Below are positions 11,792 to 26,175 of a stretch of DNA of 64,000 nt, in pieces (within the stretch, counting starts at the first letter, position 1; each line of letters starts with the position of its first letter). The stretch is taken from the NCBI GenBank assembly GCA_000499405.2, contig HG738139.1, positions 1,656,978 through 1,720,977 on the forward strand, written 5' to 3'. The notes beneath the pieces are model-generated. The model worked only from the letters and a program-made list of their open reading frames with translations. It did not search any database and had not been told where the DNA came from. Made by a program: the position numbers and the translations under genes. This DNA comes from Onchocerca volvulus. Lineage: Eukaryota; Nematoda; Chromadorea; Rhabditida; Onchocercidae.

Positions 11792-13456
11792 TTAACGAAT
11801 GATCTTTTTCTGAATTCACCTGCATTAATTACGTTTATTCTTGTACATCGGGCGCTTCATCGTCATCTTATGTTTTGCTGAACGATAGTGCGTCGAATGC
11901 TTTCATGAAAAATTATGGGTTTTTTTTTAGAGTGAAGTTTTGAAAGGCTTAGCTAATTTTGATTATGTTTTGTACCTATATCGTACTATCACTTGTTTGT
12001 TGTTTGTATGAAGTGCGAATTGATGTGGTACTTGACTTAGGTGTATTGCTACTTAAAGAGCAGCAAAAATATTTCAGAACAAAGCAATTAGACTAGTCCA
12101 GCAAGAATTTCATTGTAATGTATGTAGCATTACATAGATTTGTTTTGGAAATTTCATGGAATTGTTAGCCTTTAACTTTTTGTTGCATAATTGTGATTTT
12201 TTTTTAATGTATTTTTATTTGAAAAATGAAACCACTTTTATTATTATTAGAAGATAAGGGGTTTTATTAGAAAGGTTATCATTGACAGAGCTTAAATTAA
12301 TCCATAGAATTAGTTCTCCTTCTTTTTAATATCAGAGTATGGAAGGATTTTTTACTAATTCTTATTATGAATAGGTAGTTATTCCTTACTGAAGATTATC
12401 TTTCAGTTGACAGGAAATAATAATATAAGTTATCTCTAAATTTACTATTCACATTTTTCCTCATATAAAGCAGACTAGTTAGTTTTTATTCATTGCTAAT
12501 TTACATTGTTATAATATTTAAAATAATCACCTCCTATTGTTTATATTTTACAAATATAGGAAAAAGATCTCCATTGCAGACATGGCTCACATTTTAGAAA
12601 TTTCAGCCGCAAAATTAGAATTGAAGGAGTGATTAAAAGCTTTCATTGGGAAGGTAAGATATTCGAAGTTCTTCGCATGCTCAGTTATTCCATGAATTTA
12701 AAAAATTATGTGAATCAGTTCGTAATTTGTAATTATTCAGTGTTATATATAATTATGTAAATTAACTGATCTTTTTTTCTTGAGTGCATAAACTGCAATT
12801 CCTCATTATCTTCTTCCATCTTTCTGCCACATCTCAACTTATGACCTTTTTTTAACTTTTATTTTCGAATACATTATTCGTTTGCTTTGCATGAAAAATG
12901 ATGTGTAATATATTGAAGAATGTTCTTTATTTACCTGACGATTATGCTTGTGCAGTTCATTATTAGATATTTGTGAATGTGCTCATTTTGAAGTTTTCCG
13001 CACCTTTTTTATTTCTTTGTTATTTATAAAATAGCGATTTTGTTTTCCGTGATGCTCAATTTAATGTCAAAGAAAGACAAACGAACTTTGCACAATTGGC
13101 AAAAGAAACTTTCAACTTTCCTGGCAAATGATTTATTAGCAAATGAGATTCGATTCTAAAATTTATTTTAAAACATGTAAAAATATGCTTCATTGACATA
13201 TAATTAGTGATTCAATACAATATATCACGAATATTTGTTGACTAAACATTTTGTTGACTTCTGCGAAACATATAGATAACCGAAATAAATAAAGATGTTT
13301 GGTTCTAATCTTTAGTGGAGCTAAAAATAATTAATGTCTTAATAACTGAAATGTCTCAGGTTTGGATGAAATTTTTATTAAAGCATAAACTGTGAATAAA
13401 TTTAAAACTTTGTTTAGACAAAAGAGGGAATCTAATTTATTAAATACTATTTCTGA
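11792..13456. other. Convergent intergenic region, chimaerin / amidase-ALDH
   Basis: About 1.7 kb of AT-rich DNA lies between two convergent gene ends and should hold both 3' UTRs. A minus-strand AATAAA at 13374-13379, about 80 nt past the ALDH stop, is a credible poly(A) signal. I see no gene or RNA here. Confidence 0.6.
13374..13379 (-). promoter_or_regulatory. Poly(A) signal AATAAA of the amidase-ALDH gene
   Basis: Minus-strand AATAAA about 80 nt downstream of the TAG stop at 13459-13457; position and strand fit the 3' end of that gene. Confidence 0.5.
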
Positions 13457-16400
13457 CTACAGGAATGGATTATCCAATTTCTCGGATGCATTGACAAATA
13501 CACTTTTCAGCTGTGAAAAAGCTTCCAGAGCTGCAACACCATTTTCACGTCCAAAACCTGACTGTTTCATACCACCATAAGGTATCATTGCATCTTAAAA
13601 AGATTGCGGCAAAATCATTTTATTATTAAATCCTTAAAAAACATTGAGAAAAAAAATTTAAGACGACGATCTTATCAATGGACCTATAAAAAAAGACTTC
13701 TAAGTAATTATTCTATCACTGAGTCTTGAAAAAAGGAATTCACGATATCATCTTAATAATTTTGCTTTCTTACTGATTCGTAATAAGATTCCATTCCTTG
13801 GTAATGTAAACTTCTTAATTAAGTACCTTCTCTATAATTTTAGATATATAATTAAAAAAAGAAGATTTGTCGAAGTCCATTCATATAAATTTGAAATAAA
13901 ACTTTACACTTCAAAATATATCATTCCTTTTCAGTCGATAACTATTACCAATCAACATGGCAAATTTGAATAGGTAAAGTTCCAAGCAAGCTAAAAGTAA
14001 GTCGCAAGCATCCATTCAAATCAAATTTTACCCTATTTTAAATCCTAAGTTAAATTCTGTGCCTATCAAAAAACTTACTTGTGATATTGAATGTATTTAC
14101 ATAAACGTTGCCGGCATGAAGTTTTGAAGCCAATGAATAAGCCAAATGTAAGTTCCTGGAGAAAGTAGAAAGAGATTCTTTGTAAAGAAATAAATATAAA
14201 TTTAAGCTAATTTTAACAATTTGACAAAACATGCCTTGTAAAAATACCAGCAGCAAGTCCATAAGAAGTATCATTTGCCATGCGAATAGCATCCTGAAAT
14301 TTCAATTTCCATAAATTTTTTTGCTTTTATGATCTCTCGAGGTTCGGTATATTTTTAAGATGCAAACAAATTTACTCTCAACGAGATCGAAACTCAAATC
14401 CGAAAAAATTAAGACATTCACATAAGACAAGTTTACCTCATTGTTCTGGAATGGAATAATTAACATGGCTGCCCCGAAGATTTCTTCTTTATAAATTCTC
14501 ATTTCTTCGGTAATGGAATCCAGAACAGCAGGTGATAAGTAATAACCATCTTCGAGATTTTTAACCTTAACTTTATCACCGCCACATAACAATTTGGCAC
14601 CCTTTAAAATCCAAAATTAAATTAATGAAAAAAAGAAAAGCATCGGCCAATAAGCCTGCAAAATTTCAACCAATCGTTTGGCAGAACTTCTCATTACTAA
14701 ATTTTTTCTTTTTTTATTTATATAAATTTAATATCCAACAAATTTTATCGATCAAAAATTTTCTTTTTCTAAAAAGATCAAGAAATTAGAGGAAATCAAA
14801 TTACCTGCTGTACAGCTTCATCAATGTAAGCTTTAACTTTGTTTAAATGTTCACAAGAGATTGTTGCACCTATTTTTGTCTCCTTCAATAATGGATCACC
14901 GACAGCTAAATTTGTCGTTTGTTTTACAACCTTTCGTCGAAATTCATCATAACATGATATATGCACAAGGACTTTTGTTGCATTCGAACATACCGCACCT
15001 TGGCTATAAATGTTTTCCAGCAATTTCTTTTCTCAACGGATATTTGAAATATTGCCAATTTCCTTTGTTATATATTCCTTTTTCTGTTAATTTAAATTCA
15101 AATATTCAAAGAAAACTGATAATAATTAGCTTTACAAATGATCTGAAAGGGGAAGATATGCTGAAACAATGGAAAATAGGTTCAAAAGAAAAGAGATAAT
15201 TAGATGTTTAGGAAATGACATTAATCATTTCATATATATATACATACAATATTCTAAAAATTTGATAGAAATATGCATTTTATGAGCAAACTAACGAGAA
15301 AAAATTAGCCATAAGAGCGCCCGTAACAGCGACTTCGATATCAGCGTCTTCGCAAACGATCATTGCACTTTTTCCACCTAATTCCAATGTTACCGGTTTG
15401 ATTCGACCTAACAAGCTACATGATGCCAGGATTTTAGATCCAGTTTTGGTGCTACCCGTAAATGTGACTTTATTAATGCCTGCATGTTCGCATATCGCTT
15501 GACCTGTTTCACCTTCACCCTGAAATATTTCTCGCTCAATGCAAATAGTCACTGAACTCATTAATAGAGTTATCGCTGAAACAATTATTGAATAGTTATT
15601 GAATTCATAAATTGATAATATTTATTTATTTTTCTTTTCTTTTTATCTTTGAGCAAACTAATAATAATAATAATGAATGATTTTGCAAATGTGTTACATT
15701 TTATATTCGGATATGAAATTACAGTAGTAAATATATGTGTTCATATACACAATTAGAAAACATAATATATTAATTAAATGTAATAATTTAGACATATTAT
15801 ATCGAATAAATAACATTATATTGATGCTTAATTCTATTATCACAAATATAAGCAATTTCTGTTGCTGAGGAAACCGGATAAATAAATTATATAAGACTAG
15901 TTTTCATCGAAAGGTTGATGAAAATTGTTGATAGATAATTGATAAAAGTTGATAAAGCTGATAAAAATTATTGATGAAAAATATTAATAAAAATTTGATG
16001 AAAAAATTTTAATTAAAATTGGAAATCGAAATAATAGTAAGATTAGTAAATAATCAAAAAAAAAAAAAAAAAAAGAAAAAATTCAAATCAAAGTGTTTCA
16101 AAAAATTGAAAGTAATTCATAATTTTAAGTTTTCTTCAATATTAACTTATCAAATGTCTTTTTTTTTCTCCAATATTTTCTAAAATACATAAAAAACCAT
16201 GCCTGTAAAATGGATAATACACCATCAGGAAGACCAGCTGCTTGAAGAATTTGTGCCAAAATTACGGAAGTTACAGGTGCAAAAGGTGATGGCTTATATA
16301 TTACAGCATTACCACACATTAATGCTGGAGCAATTTTCCATGCTGCAGTTTGCATCGGATAATTCCAAACACCAATTGCACCAACAACACCCAATGGTAC

Positions 16401-18683
16401 ACGTTCCGTATATGCATAATTATCATTACTTAATGGGAAATGATTACCTGCAATATAGCAGTATATGGCAATAAGTATTTGCTAATATAAAATGAAAAGG
16501 ATCATATTGAAATAATTTTAGCCAACACTTTGAAAAAAAAAAAAAAAAAAATTGAGGAAATTAAATTTAATTAATACTTTGAAGAATTTTCAAAAAAAAA
16601 ATTGCTTTTAACCAACATAAAAGAATTGAAATAATCCATAATAATTTGAACAAATTTTGAATAATCAAAGAATTTCAAGAATTAAAAAATAATTTTAAAG
16701 TGCTAAAAAAATTTCTTACCAGCAATATTATGCGCAACACCGGCGAAAAATTCGAAAGTTTCCGCAGAATTTTCCATATCCCATCGTGATTCTTCAATTG
16801 GTTTACCACAATCAATTGTTTCCAAATATGCTAATTCATTTTTAACATCCTAAAATATTGATAGTGTGAAAATTCATGGGTATTTTTTTGAAAAATTAAA
16901 TGATAGATTCAAATTATAGACTGTAATAATAGAGCCAAGCAGATGAAAGTATCAAGTTGAAACTTGAGGCCAAGATAACTAGTCTAAGTATAAAGAAAGA
17001 TGATTGCTTGGAAGTAAAATGGAATAAACATAAAATTATTCATATTTTTACTAACATTGCAATGTTAACACATAAAATCTGGAAAAATTTTAGTGATATC
17101 TTAGATAATTGGTACCACAAAAAAAAAGAAAAAAAAAGGAGATAACGAACATACACGTATGATAGAAGCTGCTTTCCGTAAAATTGTTCCACGTTTTTGA
17201 GCATTTAAGGTTGCCCAAGATTGTTGTGCTTTATCAGCATCCTTAATCACTTCATCAATCACTTCGGTATCAGCACAACCACACTGCGTTAATATCTCAC
17301 CTGGAAATATTTTTTTGTAACTGAAATTGAGAAAAAAAAACGAATAATCTATGTTGTTATAATTTTCACTTTTTTTTCGTTCATTTTTATTTTTCTTTAT
17401 CTTTATTAATTTTATTCTATTCATTTTCAAAAAAGTGAAATTTGAAAAAAAAACCCCCAAAAATTTCCAAAAAAGAATGAAAATTTTTTGAAAAATAAAA
17501 TTAATCACCGTTGCTTTTTCTAATGATCATGTATAAATGGTTTGCAATTATAATTATTTATTAATTATCCCTTCTTTTGATCCAAAACATTTTATTTAAT
17601 ATTAATTAGCTTCAGTTGATAGCAATATAATATACTTTGGTATATAATTATATCAAATGAAAATTCCTTTAAGAAAAATCAAAATTGAAATTATTTTTGA
17701 AGAAAAAGTAAAATCTTATTTCGTTAACCAAGTTTTTACAAAATAATACCTGAACTAAATTATATGATTATTGCAATTATCTCACAAAAGTAAATGAGTA
17801 AATAAATAGATAAATGAAACAAATAAAAAGACAAAGAAAATGATTTATAAAAATTATAACAACAAAGATGATCAGTAAATTCAGCAAGATGTACAAAAAT
17901 ATTAAAGAGATTTAATTACAAAATTAAAAATTTCTAATGAAAGTTAAATTCTTGAAAGGAAATTTGCTAACCATTTCTTGGTTGATATACGTCGAAATAT
18001 TTTGTTGCCGTAAGTGCTACACGTGAACCACGTATGAAATGTAACGCTTTATCGATAGTCTTCGGAACGGTGAATTTTATCAACGGCATACAAAATCTGG
18101 CGAAATGTAGTTTCAAATATTTCGAATGAATTAATTTAGCAGGATGTGAACCTGATATACCTTGTGGTACCGATAATGATCGCTTTCGATAATATTCCTC
18201 CCAAAAGGGTAAAAGTTTTCCATTTGAATCGTTGAAATTTAACTGATGAGATGGACAGAAATCATGAATACCAGCTGCTTCATATGATTTCATCACTAAT
18301 TGACAACAATAGAAGGCTTCATTACCTTCAGAATCACACATGTTAGACGAGAAAATATCGTTGTAATTTGAGCCCATTTTAGATTTTGCCCATTGAGTTG
18401 CACTGATACGGACTATTTGTGGTACTTGAGCTCGATAGATCTCGAAACTTTCAGGTTGCAACTTTTCTACTACATTCATCAATGATTCTTGGCAAACGCC
18501 AGATTCTTGGGTTGCATGAATCAACCACTGACCCGTATCATCGTATAATAATGCTGTATGTACTACAGCTTCTGAAGCAACAGCAGCAACTGCTTCGTCA
18601 AAAGTTTCCGCACCATTTCTGTTAAAACCTTTTTTGAAGAATACAACATCTCCAATACCAATATCGATTCCTTTCAGAAACAT
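13457..18683 (-). CDS. alh-9: Bifunctional protein: permuted papain-like (YiiX/C92) amidase fused to ALDH9-like aldehyde dehydrogenase
   Basis: Ten exons (18683-17972, 17300-17155, 16849-16720, 16447-16203, 15519-15296, 15003-14805, 14601-14437, 14293-14235, 14155-14079, 13593-13457) give 697 residues. Exon 1 encodes a circularly permuted NlpC/P60-like domain: His42 in [10 protein letters not shown] precedes the Cys126-Cys127 pair in FYCCQLV, the order and context of YiiX-type C92 enzymes. The same exon ends [11 protein letters not shown], which is the first strand of an ALDH, and continues as GEILTQCG in exon 2. The two domains are therefore one reading frame. The ALDH part resembles 4-trimethylaminobutyraldehyde/betaine-aldehyde dehydrogenase, with Asn358 (VWNYP), Lys381 (YKPSP), Glu457 (ELGGK) and catalytic Cys491 (GAVCSN). 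Introns 4 and 8 appear to have GC donors. An acceptor 11 nt before the ATG fits trans-splicing. The symbol is my best guess from memory. Confidence 0.88.
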
Positions 18684-21600
18684 TTATCAAATATCTAAGA
18701 ATCAAAGATTAACGGAGAAAGGTCAAAGTTGACGAAGAAAAAAAAAAAAAAAGAAAAACATACGGTTCATTAACCGTAAACATAAACATGAAGAATTTTG
18801 ATAAAAATATTCATATTCATTTGCATATTTTGTGCTAGTAAAATTGAATAAGTTTTATTGAAATAAAAATGAAATTAACAAATTGTTTCGAGAAAAGTTA
18901 CGAATTAGAGAAATGAAAAGAAGCAAAATATATTTAAAAATTTGAAACTATTTAACAAGTAAATAACAACATTCATTTCGTTTAAAAATTCGAATAAATA
19001 ATTAGAAAACATTAAACTTGCGAAGAAATTTGCACATAATTAGATATCACTTCTAAAAAATATTTAAATATTTATTAATTTATTGCTAATACATATTATT
19101 TTATTAGTTTAATATGCAAAACAAAGAGCGAGAAATAAATTGTTACATTAATATATGTCATGATAAGAATAAAAATTTGGAAAAAAAAATTAAGATTTAA
19201 ATTGATAAAATATTACGATTATTGCCAATCTACTGTTGAAGTTCAATTATGTTAATCAATATGATCTATGATTGTTGTGCCAAATTTCAATATTAACTAA
19301 TCTTTTTTTTCCCAATCTAATTTTGACTTAAATCCATTGTAACTCTTTATATTTCGCTACATTTTTTGATAGCCGAAAAAATTGATTGAATGAATGATCA
19401 ATAATGATTTCAATGATCATAATAAAATTAGTTGCTTGTTTAAATACTTATCCATAGAATAAATAATATAAAAAGTACAATGAAAATATTTAGTTGTAGT
19501 TTAAAGAGCACCGTGAGAGCTCTTAATTAAAGTTCTAAATTTGAAAAAAAAAAGAAAGAAAGAAAAAAAAAATAAGCATTCTTCCCAAAACTTTATCATA
19601 ATTAAAAAATTACAATCTTCCGTGCAAATATTAGCTAAAAAGTTCATAATGTGCTTATATATGATTATCAAATAGTAATAGAAAACATAAAAGAGATTGA
19701 TATTACATTAATTTTATGAATAAATGATCAATTGATCAAAGAACTCTTTTCCTTTTGTTAATTTTAAAGTGATAAATGTGATTCATAGAGCTTACATCCA
19801 GCTTTTCAGTATCTTATCTTAGTATGATGAAGTTATTTAATTTAATAAGTTACACTTTTCTTGATATGATAAAGTAATAAAGTTACTAAATACACTAGTT
19901 ATATCGATTTTCGTGTATTTTAAAAGTAAATAGAAGGTTATAGAAAAGGAAAGTTACAAGGACATCATGTAGATGTTGGGAGATGGTGCAGTGAAAAATA
20001 ATTACAACAATTTATTTTTAAATAATGCAATGATTAAAAAATTGGAGACAATGAATAATTTTCTATTTCATACAATATTAATCTTTGCACTATCCAATTT
20101 TTCAGGAAAAAACTTTTTTTTTTTTCATTTTAAAATGAAAAATACTTGTACACGAACTGATGAACTGATGTTATTTTGACATAATCTGAATTTTTTCTTC
20201 ATATATATTAGGATAATAAAAAGGATAGATATATGCTAAAGTCAGCCAAAACAGATTCCTGAATTATTGGCAAATTTGTCCCGAAATTTCATATGAAATT
20301 GTTACCTTGCGATTTCAAATCTGGACTAAATACATCTAAACTGATACTACACTCAATTTAGATTTATTTGTATCAAAAGCTCATTTTAAGGTTTATTACT
20401 ACTAGGAAGGATAAAATTTCAAAATTGATCTGGATGTAAATACCGAATTTGACTTCTTAAAAATTACCCTGTACCAATAAATATGATAAATAAATACAAA
20501 TATTAGAAAGAAACTATTTACATTAAAACATATTCTGAAAAGAAACTATTATATTATGACACAAACCAACATATAACTGACCTTTTGACCTTTATAGTTG
20601 TTTATTACATGAATAGAAAGATATTACGGGGAAAATGAAAACAGATGAGTATATGATATAATTGAAAGAAAAAAAAGGGAAGAAATCTAATTGGTCGAAT
20701 TTTATACAAATGATGAAATTGGAAAAGAGCTAGAGGAAAACAAAAAGTTTGAAGAAAAAAAAAAAAAAAAGACGAGAAATTGACTTGCAAAAAGTCTCAA
20801 TATTTAAAATATACATCTTTTTTCAGGTTATGAAAGAAAAATCTATTTCTTAATAATAATGCATACAGACAGATAAACCGCATTTCGGATAATTAGAGCT
20901 TAGAGCTAATATATTGTCAATAGAGCAATTGGATAAGTGAAATTCAGAACGCTCCAATGAAAGAAAAAATTTAGTAAAAGTGAGTAATGGTAAAAAATTT
21001 TTTGTTGATTTAATTCGACTTTATTCCACAAATTTAATTTTTTGTTAATTTTAAATTTACTATATGCCTTTAATTACAAACAAGAATAATGAGTCACTCA
21101 AAGATGAGTTAGTAGATATCAACTATTTTGAAATATCAGCTTCCTAATCATCATCATGATTATCATGTTTCAGAAAATAAATAACAATAATTCGATATTG
21201 CTCTGCAAATGCATATATTCTAATTGGATGTATTAGTAATAGAAATGATGGGAATAGAAAGATATGCAATAGGCTCATTGTTTATTAATGCCAAGAAGCC
21301 AAGTGATTGGAATATTTACAAAGAATTTAAATTTGCAGCCTACATCAAATAACAAGATCGTATTTATAAATTAAAACATAGAAAATAAAAAATTATTATT
21401 TTCCTTATCTTTAAGAACAAAAAATATCACTACATGATGTGACTATTCGAAATAATAGGATACAAAAATATTTCTGTTCAATGTGATTGCGATACAAGCA
21501 ACTTTTGCTTGTTGTATCTGGAATTCTAACAATCTTAATTTTTAAAAAACGTAAACTTATTTCAGATATATTTCTTATTTCACAATAAACCATTAATATT

Positions 21601-21758
21601 GACACGATGAAAATATTACTTACCTTCAGATAACAGCAACCTAATATAAATCATAATAACAATTTAATAACGATATAAAGAAAGGAAAGATAGAAACAAG
21701 CCTAGTAAATATTATCTTGAATAAAATAGATAAGCAGTCAATAAACTATGTAAAAATA
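18684..21758. other. Intergenic region between DAG lipase and amidase-ALDH genes
   Basis: About 3 kb of AT-rich sequence lies between two minus-strand genes: the 3' flank of DAG lipase and the 5' flank of the amidase-ALDH gene. The only nearby signal is the TTCTTAG acceptor at about 18695. Short open frames (e.g. 19973-20179, 21411-21605) show low-complexity, unbiased translations. I see no gene in it. Confidence 0.6.
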
Positions 21759-24700
21759 TTATACATCTAAATTAAGCTCCATGTTAAGCACTTTTAACAC
21801 ATTGTATGGCATATGGTCACTGATAAAAGCACTTGACAACTTGATCTCATTCAGCGAGCTGTAGTAAAAGTTGATTAGAAATGCAAATAAATGATTCAAA
21901 TTCCATTTTTTAACTAATTTTTTTGGGCAAAATTATTTCGAATGAAATCTAATATATTTTTCACAGTTCAACTTTTCCAAAATAAAGAAATCATATGCTA
22001 TGCTGCTGCATTTCCAGAAAAAATAAATACCTGTGATGGGTCCATCTTTTACAAATCGTTTTCTTTTCCTTATTATTCACCCAGACATGCAACAGACATC
22101 CTGGTGGAAGGAGCTGCAAGATCACTTTATTTGAATTCAGATTTTAAGTTCAAAAAAGTCCATGATTAAACGATGGATTAGTTTACTAATAACTTTCAGT
22201 TTGAAGCGCTAATATGACTTGAATCTATAAAAAATTTTGCTTTACATATCCCCATATCATTAGCAAGGAAATAATGCCAAAACAGAACAATGTATCTTTA
22301 TCTTTAGAACATGCATACCTTAATCCGTTTTTTTGCCCATCGTTCTGCAGGATTGTTTTCTTCCGCACCATCAGCACATTCATCAATAATGAATAGAGAA
22401 CTATGAAAAACTAATGGGAGTCGATCGTTGATATTTATAGTTACATCATCCGCATGATCTAACAAACAAATTTATTTTAAAAAATTTTAAACAAATTTAT
22501 CAGAAGAAAAAAAAAATCACACCAAAAAAAAAAAAAAGAATGGCCACATTGTAAATGGAACGACTGATGTCACTGATATCATTCCCACTAATCTTTTTAT
22601 TATAAAACCCACAATTTGCGATTTTTTATCATACATATTAAAAAATGTTGAATAATTACCGCTACCAAAGAGAATACGCGTAGATCAGATTAATGAACAG
22701 ATGGAGAGATAAATACATTGATAAATAAGAATAAAAGAAACTAATTATATATCTCATTCAAAAGTTATAATTCCAATAATGAACAAACATAATCATCAAA
22801 TTATGACTAACTCCTCATTCCTCAATTTAATAAGAATTTTGGAAGAAAATTCAAAAATAAATAGCACAACTTTCGACGCCGATGTATTACATCTTATACA
22901 ACTATGCATTAAGAAATTTAAATCTCTGATCCTAAAAAATTACATTCATTCAAATTTGAAAAAGACAAAATGAACTACTCTGATCTGCTTGCCACGGATG
23001 AGAAAAACATAATCGATAAAGGCCACGAAGTAAAATTTTATATTTAGGTGAATTACTGCAGGCCAATGACATGATCACATCATATTTCAATTTACACACT
23101 GTCTGAAAATTAAAAAGTCATAGTGACAAAAAAAAAAAAAACTTTCCGGTAATCAAAAACTTCCGATCTTCTATATCATCATTTAAACCTGAAATACATA
23201 TTAGTTCTAGATGTTTGTCATTGATAGAAACTTCCATTTCTTTATTTTCAATTTCACAAATTTTAATTTTGTTTTCAATATCATAAATGCAAAACATGTG
23301 GGTAAAAACAGGACTGATAACTATTTTCTGTTTTTCCTTACAGTCATTTTTGATTTAAAAAAAGAATCAGAAAATATTACCTGAAATGATAAACGTGGGA
23401 CAATATCATCACCAATATAAACACTAAATACGAATTTTTGTGTCTCTTCTAAGCCATTTTCACTAATAACACAGCCTGGCGGAGAAAATGCAAAACATTG
23501 TATAGGACTAAACGATTGTCTGAAAAGTCGTACATTTTTTGAAAAATTTTTTCAATTTTTCATACTTTTATCTATAACTGTTAAATATTTTCAATATTAA
23601 ATACAGTGTAATACTTACTTGAGAAGCAACGTAAGCAATGTGGCAACTCCGGCACCCAATGAATGTCCACAGCAAACAAGTGTAAAATCCGGATATCTCA
23701 TTTTTAAACCTTCCAAAATACGATTCGCACGTAATATTTCAAGTACGTACCTTGCGCTACGCAACATGCCACGATGTACGCGCACTTCCTGGGAAACTTA
23801 TATTATATATCTTGTAAAGTGGCGGGAAATTACATCCTACTGATTTTTGTTGGTGGTTAATGGCATAGCGATGCCAGAAACATAAAGAAATGAACAGTAT
23901 GAGCATGCCCAAATTATTAATCGAAATTACAAAAATCTACTTCTGCATCTATCCAAAATTCGAAAGGCAAAATTGAAGATGAAAATTGGAATTTCATATT
24001 AATTACTACTTTTTTTCATTTCACACCTTATCAGGAGCATCCAATTTTTCATCTCGAGAAAGAATCGGATCCTGATCTACATCTATCGAAAATGCTTCAT
24101 CATCAAGCGACAAATCATTGATTGCATCCATTATTGAAGCTGTCCCACGTATTGTTATCACAATATTTTTTGTTTTTACATCAACAAGTACGATAAATGG
24201 CACCTAAAAAACCTACACATATTGAATTAAACCAGATATTTGGCATAATAATAGATTATCTTTTTTTTTTCTGAGTTACAAAATCTTTTATTTTGATTCT
24301 CCATTTAAAAGGATATCTTTAATAATAGATAAGACACCTGATAGAGTTCATTTGCAAATGAAACGAAGATGATATCAGTTTCTTTACATTCTGCTACTGT
24401 GAGGAAGGTAGCTGTAGCACATATACAACAATTATCACCTCTAAGCGGAAAATTTTGCCTGCAAGACGATTCTTCATAGCCATGTTTCTCAGTAATGCTA
24501 ACCTTTTTTTCCACTTTGGAAATTTCCAACAACATGCATATTGGCATATTTCCTTATTAAACTGCCTTTATCAAAAATTTAAGAATAATCACCAAGAATG
24601 CCCCATGCTTTTCGAAATCTGAACCAAAACTTATTAGGATGAGGTGATTTTAAGTTTTGAGGAATCAGAATGTCAATTTATTCTGTCTTTGGTTACCGTT

Positions 24701-26144
24701 CCTTCGTTGCGTTTAACTGTTTGAACTAAGTCTAATAAATTACCTACATATTCTAATCTACGTAATTACAATAATAAGCAAAAAAGGGAAAAGAAAAAAT
24801 TTTCAAGTTGAAAAATTTGAAATTTAAGATAGCTTTGTAAAACTAAACCTGCTGCAACATTTCCCACAGCATTTGATTCTTTTACACATTTTTAACCAAT
24901 CGCAACAACCGCAATTGTAAAGCATATAAATTTCCCAACCATATATGGCTGCTATATATTTTGCCATATAACGCGCATTCTCCAATGTCATCCACTTCGG
25001 TGGCTATATAAATTATCAGCAATATAGTTTAATTAACAACAGTCCTAATTAAGTTAATTTACGGAAATATATTTTAATATTGGCATATAAGAGTAATGCT
25101 TATTACTAGGAGCAGTATCACTATATATCAATAATAACAATATCATCGTATTAATATATGAAAAGGGTCCGAAGAACCTGTTCCTACAAAATCTTTCCTA
25201 TTTCTTGAAAGAATTATGAAAAATTTTCTATCTTTTTAGCACTGTTGCATTAAAACACTGTAATTCCGAAATTTTATAACGAAATGGAGCGGTAAATCAC
25301 TAAATCTAATAGTAAATAGGTCCCATTATGCAAGTGAAATTTCTAGTTACATATTAATATTCTTTTGCTTTAAGCAATGTTTTTACAACTACTTACAATA
25401 TCGAATATTCAAGGAAAGCAAACATGTAAATATAGTTGAAAAATCATCTTAATTAAGTAGTTTAATTATCAGACGCTTAAATAATTTTGGTAAAAAATTT
25501 TACTTCAATTTCCGGGACATAAGTAGTACAACTGGGTGGTTGATGTGGAGCATGAACAAGCAAGAGAAGACCAGCTAAAATGTCGGATGCTACCAAATCA
25601 ACATCGGCAAAAAATGAAGTTGTGAGAATAGCAATATCTTTTAACGCTGCACGCATCGCTTCGTTTCCTCTCAATAAAAACTAAAGTATTCTGATGTCAA
25701 CTTTCCGAGTAATTTAATGAAATTCAACAAAAGAAAAAAAAAAAAAAAAAAAGAGGAAAGAAAAGGAAATGGAAAAATTAGAAATGAAATAATAGCTAAC
25801 CAATTTAAAACGTAGCATCCAAACTTGATTCTCAGTACGAAAAGTTGGTTGTATACGACTATTACAAAATGGATTAAATACAATGGCAATACCGACTAAA
25901 ACTGTTACTATCAGCGCCCATTGAAGCATAACTGTTAAACGCAATACAATATTAAGATTACAAGAAACTGAACTACCTGAAATAAGGAAGAAAATAATTA
26001 TTTGGACATAAAACTGTTTTTCAAAATTGAAAAAAATCACTAATAAAATGGCAATTATGAATCAATTTGATCTCGTAACTGCCTAAAATTGTAGTTTATT
26101 CCCTCCATTTTCTTTCGACTTCTTCGCTCTTTTATTTCAATTCT

Positions 26145-26175
<31 letters not shown>

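Noticed and set aside
17967..17969. TAG stop at the end of the amidase reading frame, suggesting a separate gene
   Set aside because: It lies just after a donor (G|GTTAGC). The residues before it are an ALDH first strand, and splicing at the donor continues the ALDH in phase.
22779..22973. 64-codon plus-strand frame inside the DAG lipase gene
   Set aside because: It is antisense within an intron, without bias or homology.
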